This document shows positions 22,022 through 32,823 of a DNA stretch of 64,000 bases, one piece after another (the first letter of the stretch is position 1; each line of letters starts with the position of its first letter). This DNA is from Madurella fahalii (taxonomy: Eukaryota; Ascomycota; Sordariomycetes; Sordariales), in NCBI GenBank assembly GCA_029876055.1, contig CM056880.1, positions 868,001-932,000 of the forward strand. The letters run 5' to 3'. The notes beneath the pieces are model-generated. The model ran no database searches. It saw only the letters and a list, made by a program, of their open reading frames with translations, and had not been told where the DNA came from. The translations under genes and the position numbers were made by a program.

Positions 22022-22981
22022 TCAGGAAGAGCAGATGACTGTGACCCTGGGGCTAACAACCAGACAAGCAAAAATGCAGATCGAAATGGCGAAGCAGACT
22101 GCGATGGTAGTGCTGCGCTCATGCGCAACCGCGGGTCCTGCTTCAGCGCCCACGAAGCTCGCCTCTCTGCGGGTGGTTTGGCTCACATGCTTGGAGGTCG
22201 CTTGTCGCCTAAGTGTATCAGGGTCGACCACCTTGACCTTGAACCCGCGAAACGTGCTGCCCGCCTTCAGCTTGTACAGCATTTTGAGTGCGATGACATC
22301 CGATTCCTGAATCTCGACTCTGTCGCCGGATGTGAAGCCGGTCGCCATAATTGACGCCTTGTTCAGCGGTGTCAACTCAACCGATGGGTCATATTTCTCC
22401 TTGGACTCGGCGTTCTCGTGGCGTAGACCGAGGACATGACCGAGCTCGTGTCGCATAACGTTGGCCAAGAACTCGCGAGATTCCGTGTCCGAAACATCGT
22501 GAGATCTCGCATCCAGAGCGGTGTTGAAAATGCGTAACACGCGGCGCCCCGAGTTTGGAAAGAAGGCGATGGCGTAGGTGACGGTTCCTTGGTGGGGTGT
22601 CCAGGGTTCATTGTTGTCCTCGTACGTGACGGTGAAGACGGCGTGCTCACCATCGGCGGCGCGCTTGAATCGGATACCGATGTGTCTGTTGTTCCAATCG
22701 TCAACGGCGGTATCGAGTGCACGCCCCACGATATGAGCTTTGGAATCGTCGGGAAAGCTCTCCTTGTCAATCGTGAACGAAACAACCGATCCGGACTTCC
22801 ACCGGGGCAGCAAGCACTGTCCACTTTGTCGGTGTCTGTGTCCGCCACGTGCAGACAAGGTGTGGTCAGTCTCAGCGGCACGCTCCGTCAAGCAGCGGAA
22901 GCCGAGTGTTTTCGTTTCGTCCCCGGTCGGGTCATCGGCTCGAAGGCCATTGGGATTGCTTCGTGTAACCCGAGACAACAT
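22022..22981 (-). CDS. Zinc metalloprotease, metzincin-like
   Basis: Open frame of 319 residues, ATG at 22981. The catalytic motif HELGHVLGLRHE is at residues 178-189, with a Met-containing turn (NKASIMATGF) about 25 residues later, matching metzincin proteases of the matrixin/astacin type. The catalytic domain begins near residue 61 (WKSGSVVSFTIDKESFP). No clear signal peptide opens the frame, so the true 5' end may differ. The last 30 residues contain a 20-residue hydrophobic stretch (TTIAVCFAISICIFACLVV) that could be a membrane anchor or a chance extension. Fungal proteins of this type are usually secreted. The protease call is firm, the ends are less so. Confidence 0.8.
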   Translation of the reverse strand: MLSRVTRSNPNGLRADDPTGDETKTLGFRCLTERAAETDHTLSARGGHRHRQSGQCLLPRWKSGSVVSFTIDKESFPDDSKAHIVGRALDTAVDDWNNRHIGIRFKRAADGEHAVFTVTYEDNNEPWTPHQGTVTYAIAFFPNSGRRVLRIFNTALDARSHDVSDTESREFLANVMRHELGHVLGLRHENAESKEKYDPSVELTPLNKASIMATGFTSGDRVEIQESDVIALKMLYKLKAGSTFRGFKVKVVDPDTLRRQATSKHVSQTTRREASFVGAEAGPAVAHERSTTIAVCFAISICIFACLVVSPRVTVICSS

Positions 22982-23451
22982 CGTGAAAGTGGAGGTGGGG
23001 GGGTGGCGTGTGGGGGTTAAGCAGGGGAATCAGGAAGGTTGTCGGCGAGTGTCGGCTGATTCAAGCGTTTGCTCAGTGATGCTTGTGTATGGGGTGAAGA
23101 GGGAGTCGGCAGGGTGCAGTCCGAGGTTAGAGGAAGGGAGATAAAAAGTTTGAATCGCTCCATCGTGTTAAATATCGTGGCTATTAGTTCTGTACAGATG
23201 GAGACTTCTGTTGCCGAATCCCTCCAAGCAAGTCTCCCCAAACGGTAGTCCGGCTACGTGGGTTGCTTTTCGCGTGGTGGTTTTCTCGCGTTTGTGTTTG
23301 CACGTTGCAGTCTGCTATGCCTCCAAAAGCTTGTTCTTGGGGCCAGCCAATCAGCTCTCTAGATTGCCCCTGGGGCTGGCTTAGTAGTACTCTAGTTGCG
23401 AGCTAAAGATTCCCCCCGCCCTGGTGCAACCGGGCACCGGTCCGGGTTGGG
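22982..23451. other. Intergenic, no gene recognised
   Basis: 470 bp between the protease and the tandem repeat. G-rich just upstream of the protease start, with no recognisable element. Confidence 0.45.
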
Positions 23452-23979
23452 CCCTGAATCGGTAAACTGGATTGGTTTCGGAGACAAAAAATGACAGAAA
23501 ATAAAATTATCCTTTATGCTTTTCCTGTCTGGGTAGCAAACTGTCTTAATCCTAACCGGAACAAGGAATTCCAAGCCCAACGAGATGTTTGCAACGCAGG
23601 AAATCGAATGTAAGATGACGGCCCTGAATCGGTAAACTAGCATTTGATAATTGGTTGTGGAGATAAAAAATGATAGAGAATAAAATTATCTTTTGTGCTT
23701 TTCCCGTCTGGGTAGCAAACTGTTTTAATCCTAACCGGAACAAGGAATTCCAAGCCTAACGAGTTATTTTGCAATACAGGAAATTGAATATGATGACGGC
23801 CCTGAATCGGTAAACCAGTATTTAATAATTGGTTGTGGAGATAAAAAATGATAGAAAATAAAATTATCTTTTATACTTTTCCTGTCTAGGTAGCAAACTG
23901 GCTTAATCCTAACCGGAATAAGGAATTCCAAGCCCAACGAGATGTTTGCAACATAGGAAATCGAATGCAAGATGACGGC
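23452..23979 (+). repeat. Three tandem copies of a ~176-bp unit
   Basis: Copies start at 23452, 23622 and 23800, each opening with CCCTGAATCGGTAAAC. Each then carries ATAAAATTATC, GGTAGCAAACTG, TAATCCTAACCGGAA and AAGGAATTCCAAGCC, and ends with GATGACGG. Copies differ mostly by C/T and G/A changes, plus one gap of about 8 nt in the first. There is no shared open frame. The array is flanked by GC-rich DNA (GGGCACCGG before, CCCGGGCCCGG after). Type and function unknown. Confidence 0.85.
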
Positions 23980-24640
23980 CCCCTGTTGCAAGGCGGAGGA
24001 ATCCCGGGCCCGGCTTAGCCGGCCTTTCCAGCCGCAGGAGAACACACGCTCAATCGAGCTACGCGTGTATGCTTCTTTCGCCGTATTCTTGCAGGTTGAT
24101 ATGACATCCATTGGAAAAAATCTACAGAGCAACAAGAGTCATCACCACTCTTCAATGTTCAGCTTCAATATATCTTTTCTACCGAGCTATCCACTGCAGC
24201 TAACATAACTGACCACGCGACCCAAACCCATCGAGTAAATTTGAGTGGCTGCGTTTTTTCGATATATGTCGAGCTGATTGGCGACTGAATGCGTCGAGTT
24301 GCGCGGCGGTTTGGTACGCGGGCTCATGCCTACTGGGGTTTGTCAATGCAAACCTGTCAGGTGACTGCGTGAGAGGGAATTTGGTGAGACTTGGCGATTT
24401 TCTGGTCCTCGGTCACAGGGAACTACCTCAAGTATTGGAAATATCCTTCGGGCTGAAAACTTCCTGTTGGTTTCATGATTTGCGACAGGCATCACAAGAT
24501 CAACATCGATCCAACAATCAGTTATCCATTGGGCGAACGCCTTATCCGCGAACAATCGATGCCTGCACGCCGGTTGACACAGCGATACTTCGGGTTCGTC
24601 TCGCCCGACTGTCACTTGCGCCCGGCGCCTTTCGTGTCCG

Positions 24641-25247
24641 GGGGAAAAGTGACAGCTCCACCGAGCCAAGCCACCTAAGCCCTTCGAAAGTAAGTCAGTT
24701 CTTAGGGCCTCCTCCAGAGGCACCGTTGTGACAGCCGAGTGACCTGACTTTCCCAGTTCTTGTACCAAAAAATGGCGCAAAACGCCAAATTCGATACGCC
24801 TTTCCTTTTTCGGCACTAAATTTTAGCGGTACTTGGGGTACAAATGGCCGTCACAGCGTTTTCGCCAAGAGGCAATGTACCACGCTAATGCAGTCGCTTC
24901 ACTGCCTGCAAAAGGGGATACCGTAGTTGCCAAGTTTCTCACCACAACGAGGCCAAAAATCACAAAATCTGTAACCGCCGAATTTGGTTGTTACGAGTGC
25001 TGTGCTCGCTGTAACGGCCTTTTTCGCTCCCCTCTTGCCTATAGCCTACCTTACCCACAGGCCTACAAATATATCCCCTAACCCTAGCCGGCCAAGCCCA
25101 CTAACTCTACAGCCCAAATGTATCTTCTGCACACTTTTTGCCGTCACAGCGTTACCTCTGGAGCAGGCCCTTATAGAAATTACTAAAAAAGTGACATCAG
25201 ATCAGAGCTGTGTAGGTGGCTTGGCTTGATGGAGCTGTCACTTTCTT
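24641..25247. mobile_element. MITE-like element with nested inverted repeats
   Basis: Outer inverted arms: 24649-24680 begins GTGACAGCTCCACC, and 25212-25241 is its near-perfect complement (about 30 bp, three mismatches). Inside lies a second pair: 24701-24734 (GGGCCTCCTCCAGAGGC) against 25140-25175 (CCTCTGGAGCAGGCCC). The interior codes for nothing. A second copy of the left part, inverted, lies at 29210-29505. No target-site duplication could be fixed by eye. This is the form of a non-autonomous DNA transposon, perhaps one inserted in another. Confidence 0.6.
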
Positions 25248-25259
25248 CCCCTGGCAGAG

Positions 25260-26185
25260 GTGTAGTACAAACCAGGCAGTGACGTGTGTGCGCTAGCGAG
25301 CCGCCTCGCAGCGTATCAGCCTGCAGCGTTACTGATGAGCAATAGTTAGTGAACACGCGAATGGACAGGACTACATGGAGATCTAGAACCAGACCATATG
25401 GAAACGAGCTGGTGGCTGTTGAGCGCCTGCATGTGTGTATTCAGACTTCATATCAAAGTAAGGATCGCAAAGCAAGAGAGCTCATGTATTGTACATTAGA
25501 GGAACAGAGTTTAATAGCATGGGCTGTCGTATTGCAGCTTGGTACCGCTGCGCGGGCCAAGTCGGAGTGGGCAGGCCGTTGCATGTAGGTGGGGATGAAA
25601 TTCACTAGACCCGTAAAAAATTTTCCCCTCCAACATCAGCAAACGCCAGTTTGTCATTTGCTGCAGGGGATGCATCTGATCGGAGGACCGGAGGGTGGGT
25701 TGACAGAGCCATACACTAGTACTGGTGGAAGATGGTCTCGCCCGCTGACTGTGAGGTATGATTGGGCGTTACGCGACATGATGATGACATGAATTTGCCC
25801 CCTATTCCAGGTACTTTGCCGCCTTCGAGACGTGGCACGGGTTCCTGGAGTAAGTGAAGGACCCACAACGGGATTCACACGGGGATTGGGACAACCCGGG
25901 AATGGATCGCTGCAGCTAGGAATCCAACCCCACGGGATGACTCTGTCCTGCATCCGACGGCATCTGCCGAGACATTACCAATTCGGAACAATCCATCAGC
26001 AGTACGATGAGCCAGAACTGCTCTATAACGCATTTTCTGTCCAACTTACTATGTGCAAGGGGTTCAAACAGAATTGCTCTTGTTTTTCTTTTCTTTTCTT
26101 TCTTTTTCTTTTTTTTGTAGTGCCATTATCGCCTAGAATACCTGGTAGCTCCGGGGGGGCGGGGGGAAGGGGGGAACCTCTGTGG
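25260..26185. other. Intergenic, no gene recognised
   Basis: About 0.9 kb with short frames only. A T/C-rich run (26080-26120) and a G-rich run (26152-26173) lie near its end. Confidence 0.45.
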
Positions 26186-28262
26186 CTAATGATTGACTTT
26201 GATAGCTAGGTAGCTATGGTGTATTCTGAACAGCACTAATAATCCATGACCAGGCGAACGACAAGTAAAGTATCCATTCAGTGAGGACCATGCCGCTAGA
26301 GGTTCAGCCGGCAAAGCCGGCAAACCGGCAATAGCAAGGCTCGCCTTGTACGCATTTGGGGCGTTTGACTCCGACCTGCTTGGTATCATAACCACGCCTG
26401 GCTCAAGGTTTCCGCCTTCATGCTGTGTGTGCAGGAGCGGTAAGGTTGGGTCTCCTGGCATGCCGATATGACCATTGAACCAGTCGGGGTCGACGCTCAT
26501 TGGAAATGTTGGGGAAACCGGTGGAACGAGGGTCGCAGAAGAAGGCGGAAGGGGGTAGTCCGAAGAAACTCCCATATCTCTTGTTGGCGATGTCACTTGG
26601 TTAGATCTCCATGGTTCGGCTGCTGTCTCCGCGATTAACGTCAACTCTGAGGTATGAGTCTGGTCCGGGTCCTGGGAGGCACAATGCAAAGTTGACATGA
26701 ACTCTGCGAAAACCTCCTCAATCATGTCATGGCATGCCTTGTTGATGGCTTCGTCGATGTTGCTGCCTGTCGCCCGGGCTTGGAGTTAAACCTCATCCAC
26801 TTTGGATTAAATGCGAGGTGGCAGTTCTTTGAGAACAAACACCCGAAACCTGCAAAGGATGTCAAAGTCGAGTGGTGGGATATGGGTGACCTCATGATCT
26901 GTTGATCCCGCTTGTTAGCAGCTTGGAGCGATCATGATCCGAAAGTCATAACTTACACGGCGAGGGAAGTTGATCGTCAGGAACATCCCCGAATAGTAGC
27001 CGGAACACACTATTCCAACGCTCTTCTTGGCTAGTTCCCCTCTTGCGGCGTGTTTTTATCATCCGCCATTGATCTCCGTTGATGGATCGGACTTGATCGT
27101 CCCCAATGGTTCTCTCTTATCGCACGGCAATTGTTGTTGGAGGTGACCGGAGAGCTCCATGTCTGTTTCGAACACGTGCTGACATCTATGACAGAGGAAA
27201 GGCGGCTTGAGGTGCGTCCATTCGAGATGCTCCCTTCGAACATTATTAGCGTGCCTAGCACCAATGGGATTTCTTAGAACGATGAGCCCACTTCAACCTG
27301 TGCATATCTGACCAACCGGGCCCGTAGCAGACCTTGCTCAGTTGGTCGCTCTCTGGATACCTCTTGAAAACAGGGCAGGCAAATCGTCATCCTCCCGTCG
27401 TTGATCCTCGCTTGTTCTTTTCATCGTCACCGTCATCCCTTCCGGAATTATGGTCGTCATTCTCCTCGTCAATTTGCTGCCGTCGGGATCGACGGGAGGT
27501 GCCCAGACCACGCCAAGAGCTTCGAACTCCGCGAGAGAGGTCAAAGGTCGACGAACCGGAGCCAGAGTAGTTTCCCGCAGGATGTTGCCGCGTTCCATGC
27601 TGACAAGGACGAGCCATCATCGACTGCAGTCTCGAACTCATGCGATCGACGACTTCCCCTTCCTTCTGCATCTGATCCGAGATAATCTGAAGGTTGGAAG
27701 GGGTCAAGTCCTCGAAAGCCTCGATGAGCGACCCCTCACTGTCGTTAGTAATATCCGACTCGTTGTCGTTGTATTCCATGTCGCTGTTTCCGGTCTCCTC
27801 CGCGGGCTCACCGAGGTGTCCTCCGAACCCCATAAAAGTGCGAGATTCAGCCGTCATGTTCCGACTTGGGTGAATTGAGACTGGCATGTTGTCGGGTGTG
27901 GGCCGCTTTGCACCCGAAGGCTCAGACTGCGAGTCTCCAGCCGATACACGTAACACTGAAGGGCCCTGAAAGGCGAAGATGCTCTGATCCTCGGGCTCGG
28001 ATGCGCCATCGTCGGATGCCGACCCACCAGACTGCTGCCCGGAGCCGAGGCCTTCTGCTCAAGCCTAAATCAGCAGAGCTTCGATCTTTGAACTTGACAA
28101 GGTCTTACCAGTTGTGAGAAGGCCCTCTTTGTAGTCCTTGTCACCACTCATAGACAAAGTGGGATTACAATCTGGCAGAGACTCGGATGTAGCTGCACCA
28201 GACAGGCTCTCAGACCGTCCCAGTTCAGGTCCCGCAGAGGCTTCACCTCCAGGCCGATCCAT
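26186..28262 (-). pseudogene. C2H2-type zinc-finger protein, RIP-like pseudogene
   Basis: Read on the minus strand from an ATG at 28262: a first exon to 28109, an intron, then a disordered acidic region from 28057. An in-frame TGA at 27389-27387 sits exactly before RFACPVFKRYPESDQ, KVCYGPGWSDMHRL and, after an intron, LCHRCQHVFETDMELSGHL. This layout is familiar from a large uncharacterised group of fungal C2H2 proteins. Later come a frameshift near 27060, then FRLLFGDVPDDQLPSP, and after another intron two in-frame TAA codons (26809-26807 and 26788-26786) where CAA fits. The frame then runs to 26186. TGA for CGA, TGG for CGG and TAA for CAA are all C-to-T changes. At least four breaks make it non-functional. 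Confidence 0.75.
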
Positions 28263-28580
28263 GGAATGCAAGTTTAGCCAAGAGGTGACAGCAGACTTGC
28301 TTCAACATTTGAGGAATCAAAGAAGGGCTGGAATGAGAACAGGCAAGGCATTATATCAATGCCTCAGACAAGCAGGCTCGAGAAGGCAGATCCCTCTTAC
28401 TTTAATCCTCCGAGTTTGAACCGCCCAGAAGGACCGCTGACGTTCTGTGTTACCATCCCACTCTCGCATGGAGGGCAACCTGGGCGGCTTGCAGTTCGCC
28501 AACGCAAGCCTTGGAACTCGCTTTACGTCGGTGAAGAAATGCGCCTGCAGGCTCGCCTGCGCGTTATCGCACTGAACAGT

Positions 28581-28615
28581 TATTGCGCAAAAATTTGTTT
28601 TGCGCTTGCGCAATA
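28581..28615. repeat. Perfect 10-bp inverted repeat, 15-nt spacer
   Basis: TATTGCGCAA at 28581-28590 and its complement TTGCGCAATA at 28606-28615, in a stretch with more GCGCAA words (28560-28680, 28750-28762). It may be a transposon end or a hairpin; no gene is attached. The rest of 28263-29209 holds no recognisable gene. Confidence 0.5.
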
Positions 28616-29209
28616 TCTCCGTGTCGGGGATAAGCATGAGACAACAGGCCAAAATTATGGCGAATATGCGCAGGATCAATTTGTGAGGGTTACTAATTAA
28701 CATGTACGAAAAAAAAAAAAATTAAGAAAGAAACTCATCCGTATTTTCATGCGCATAGCGCAAATCTTGAAGGCGCGAGACTTGTTCTCTTCTGGATGTT
28801 CCTGTACAGTTGGTCTCAAACCCACTGCTTGCAGTGACATGATTCATGTTTGCTACAAGGACACGAATATAGGTAAACAACAGCGTTCTATTTTGCATTG
28901 CAGCCCAATGCCACAAGAATTAGTCAGCGTGTCACTTCATATTTCGATTCAAAAAGTACGTGGGTAGGTGGTAGGCTCTCTTAATGCACGAATGAGACCC
29001 CCCTCGGCGCCACCACGGAGTTGGGTTGGTAAGGTAGGCTCTACACCGCTGGAGTATCAAACCCCTCAACTCCAAAGATTCTATCATAAGGCAGGAAAAT
29101 CGACTATCTTGAGCCTCACTTTTGCCTGCAGTTACATACAGTACACGCGATACCCAGACAATAGTTTTCTGCCCCCTATTACCGCCCCAGTCGCCTTCAA
29201 GACCTCGTT

Positions 29210-29505
29210 ATTAACGCTCGTAACAGCAAAAATCGGCTATTACGGACTTTATGGTTTTTAGGCCTTTTTCTACTCGACGGCTTAGCAACTATACCTATTG
29301 CAGACAGTGAAGCGAGTTCTCTAGCGTAGTACATTGCCTCTTGGCAAGAAAGCTATAACGACACTTTGTACCCCAAATACTAGCAAAATTTAGTGCCTAA
29401 AAGGGTAAAGCGTATCCATTTGAGCGTTGTAAGGCATTTTTTCGGTACATTAGGGGGGAAAGTTAGGTCACTCGGCTGTCAAAACGGCGCCTCTGGAGCA
29501 GGCCC
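29210..29505 (-). repeat. Inverted second copy of the 24.7-kb element
   Basis: Its complement matches 24701-25020 along about 300 bp: GACAGCCGAGTGACCT, GGCACTAAATTTT, TTGGGGTACAAA, GCCAAGAGGCAATGTAC and CTCGCTTCACTG all occur in the same order. Identity looks roughly 65-75% by eye. The outer end GCCTCTGGAGCAGGCCCTTA is kept; the opposite end has diverged. Confidence 0.65.
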
Positions 29506-30016
29506 TTAAGGGCCAAATTCAAGTGTGCTTCGCTGTTTTCCTGAGGCATGTTGCGTTGTAGAGAAAATCAGAAGAGAAGGTCAGACGCGTGGGTGCAGTT
29601 TTGTGGCACATTCGTCCGTGTAGCACATTTGTATGTGGGTTACGTTAACTGTAAGCATAATGCGGGCATGAGACTGAGCTCCTAGTCCAAGTCTGCTATA
29701 TACAAGTTACAACTGTTATGAACGACTCTATACCAAGTAGCACTCTCAGTGTCGTGAATGCAAGCCCTATAAAGAGGTGGATCTGGAGGAGCTAACAATT
29801 AATATAGGTTGAAGATTTCCTTTTGCGAGGAGCGGTTGTACTTCTGGCTTAAAGCAGTGGATAACGTGGTGAGCATAGAACTTTTTAGAAGTTGAGCGGG
29901 ACTGGGGATATTACGATAATAATGAACGTAGATTTCAATAGAGTAGTATACTAGACTTAAAGATCAACTTGTTGTGTGCGTACAAGACCCCTGAATCCGG
30001 ACCCCGCGATACCCAG
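29506..30016. other. Intergenic, no gene recognised
   Basis: About 500 bp of AT-rich sequence 3' of the ankyrin gene. No gene or clear element. Confidence 0.45.
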
Positions 30017-32823
30017 TCATTCCTTATCAAAACAATATACTCCCTCTCCAACTCTGCACATTGAGAAACTCTCGGGCATCTCAGAGAACTCTCCCTCGGT
30101 GCCTAATCCGCTCTCCCCAATATACCCCTCCCTCAACAGGAAACAGGTAGCGCAGTATACCTCTCCGGCCACGTAATCATTTAACCACGTCCTTCCCTGC
30201 GCTCTATACAGAATGGTTGCTGCTTCAGTGAATGGATCGTATGATTTCGTGAGAACGGAGCGCGAATCGATGAAGTCATGGCAGAGTTTTGAGATATCGA
30301 GAGATGCCGGATCTTCATCGATGGATTCTTCGTCTTCGGGGAATGGCGATATGTATTCCGAGGGGTGAGTGTATTGTGGTGGTGATGAAATAACGCCACT
30401 ATTCTCGAGGTAGAGAGAGCAGTGGCAGCGGTGTCTGTGGTTAGTCTTTGTGCATTCGAGGAAAGCGATCCAGGCGGGAGAGACGACGCCAATGCCGATG
30501 CTAGAGTAATCGTCATGACAGACTGAGCACCTTGATTCTACTTTCGTGCTTTCGTTGTCATTGAGCTGCAACTCCTCCAGCGATATTGACGCAAGAAAGA
30601 CCTCCATCCCCCACTTCCCTCTTTCCAAAATCGCCTCCAGCTCCACCGAGATGGATTTCTCCACTTTGTCAATATTACTCGGAAAAGCAAGCGCCCAAGA
30701 ATGATAGATCACTGGCAAAGTCCTCACAAACTGACTAGGCGTCAGCTCATCCTCCACCCAGTCAAACCCGGCAATGTTGCACAACCTCCCCGCATCAATA
30801 ACCATTGGCAACAGTTCCCTCTCGCTGGCGCGTAACGCAAGCCAATGAGCAATACTAGTAGCATGGCTTCCACTAACTTTTTCCTTCTCCTCTTGAGATA
30901 ATCCTAAGAGTCTTTGCAACATCTGCTCGTTTCGTTCATGGACGAGGAAACTTCGTACTGAAGACTGAAGGGCGCTCCAGATGGTTTTGGGTCCAAAGGC
31001 AATGAATTCTTCTGCGGCGGTGGCCCGGAGGAGCCAGGAAGTGCTATTTTCGGGGATGGGAACTTTCTCCCTGTTGTAGGCGCGCTTTAACTCGGCATGG
31101 ACAGTCCAGCCGTCGCCTGAAGGGTCGGTGAGTTCGAGGCAGTCAGAGAAGAGCCGGAGCATGCGGATTTTGTGTTCAGCGGGAAGATCATGATTTGTGG
31201 CAACGAAGATCGTAACCGGAGATCTTAAAGATATGCTGTTAAAGAGCTGCAGAAGAGGGAGGCCGTGGAAGTTGTCCTTACAGAGCATCCTTTGATGGGC
31301 CTTTAAAGGCGAGGGCTCGCTTATCAGCTCCAGATTGGAGAAGCATATCACACAGCTCGACATGCCCTGCTTCAGCAGCGAACTGCGACCCGATATGAGT
31401 ATGACAGAAGGAAGAGGATATATGGGAGTCTCACATGAAGTGGCGTCCATCCTTGGGAACTGGTATCCCTAAGGCTCGCCTCCTGCCTCCTGAGCAACCG
31501 TTCTACTCCCCTCCAATCACCATCTCTACACAACTCAAAGATGAGCGAGTCGTCTGGAACCGCTCTAATGGGATTGAAGACAAATTTCCAGCCTCCCTTT
31601 GAGTTTTTCAGGCTAGCTTCAACGCCATGGCCGAGCCCAATCTTGGTCAACCAAGAGGAGGGATAGAAGATGAACGATGTAGTGATCTGAAATTCGCCGC
31701 CGGCGGCCCCGGACTTGATAGCAAGACGGAGAGTAGAAGTACGAACCCAAATCTTCCCAAAGAGGACGCCGACCGAGGAAGTGCGGTGACAAATGCGGGA
31801 GGCACGTGAGAAATCGACATAAGGGCTTTTTTGATCTTGGTAGAGTGATCGATTCATCGCCGGATTCTGGATATGATAATCATCAGGTGTGTATGCTCCA
31901 CATGACTGCGTCTCGAATTCCTTGATTTGACTGATGGTGTCAGCAAGTAACTCTTCGAATGTGCCACTCGTAAGGAGGTCATCAACAGCCATCTGCATTG
32001 ACTGTTGAAGGAGTGTCTTGATGACTCTATTTGACTTCACGGAGGAGTGATTGCTCGGCTTAGGAGGAACCATCTGTCGGCTCTCAAATTTCAGATCTAC
32101 AACTGATCGTTGTGTATCTGGACGTGGTTGTTTTGAGGCCGGCAACCTTCGCTGCCCGTCATAAGATGGTGTAACCGCTTTATCCGGTAAGATGTTATCG
32201 GGTACAGACGGAGCCTTTTCCTGTGGAAAGAGCATCTTGGGGCTTTGAATGCTATAAGCAAATTAAAATCAGGGTTTTCTGAATAGTTCCTGAGCACTCC
32301 TTGCCTCTGATACAGGATACCGAGCATCAAGGTACATTTCGTGTCATTCAGTGATTCGCGGAAGCTTCCGAGTTGCTTACTCCTGGTAGAGGCCTTTAAA
32401 GCTCCCCACAAACGTTCTATTCGAGAGGCTGACCGGAGATCAAGATCAAGTTCGGCTACAATGGCATTGAGTCTCTGCATACGCAGTAAGTATCGTCAAG
32501 TCGAGCTTTTTAAACCACGAAACAAACCTGGATCTTAACGAGGCAAGAATTGAGTCCCATCGTCACCGCAGGAGAACTTGACCCACTCCGGGCGATATCT
32601 TCAAGGACGGCGGAGAGAAGCTTGAGGTCGTGGGTAATAACTGCGACTTCCTCCGGAGCGTCGCGGACGGACTCCCAAAAGTTGCGCAGTCTGATACATC
32701 CATCAGCCAGCTGAATCGCAACTGATATTACAGCGAGCCCTGCGGTATGTCAGAATGATGCGTCAATGCTTCTAATGTGATAGATAATGGCCTACCGCTG
32801 GCTGCAACCGATAATCCATCCAT
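30017..32823 (-). CDS. Ankyrin-repeat protein with fungal STAND-type N-terminal domain
   Basis: Six exons on the minus strand: 32823-32796, 32739-32528, 32474-32314, 32251-31435, 31382-31282 and 31235-30017. They keep frame and give 845 residues. Residues 1-130 (MDGLSVAASGLAVISVAIQL, then ITHDLKLLSAVLEDIARSG) are the helical domain found at the front of many fungal NACHT/ankyrin proteins. Two ankyrin-like repeats sit near 370-432 (GWTPLH, then FAAEAGHVELCDMLLQSGAD). The C-terminal half carries Cys/His groups (C676, C679, C701, C710, C712, and CATC near 806) that could bind zinc. No NACHT ATPase lies between, so it is not a full NLR. A signalling or allorecognition role is inference. No break is seen; introns are 46-62 nt. 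Confidence 0.8.

Noticed and set aside
23452..23979. CRISPR array
   Set aside because: Only three units of about 176 bp with no short-repeat/spacer alternation, and the genome is fungal.
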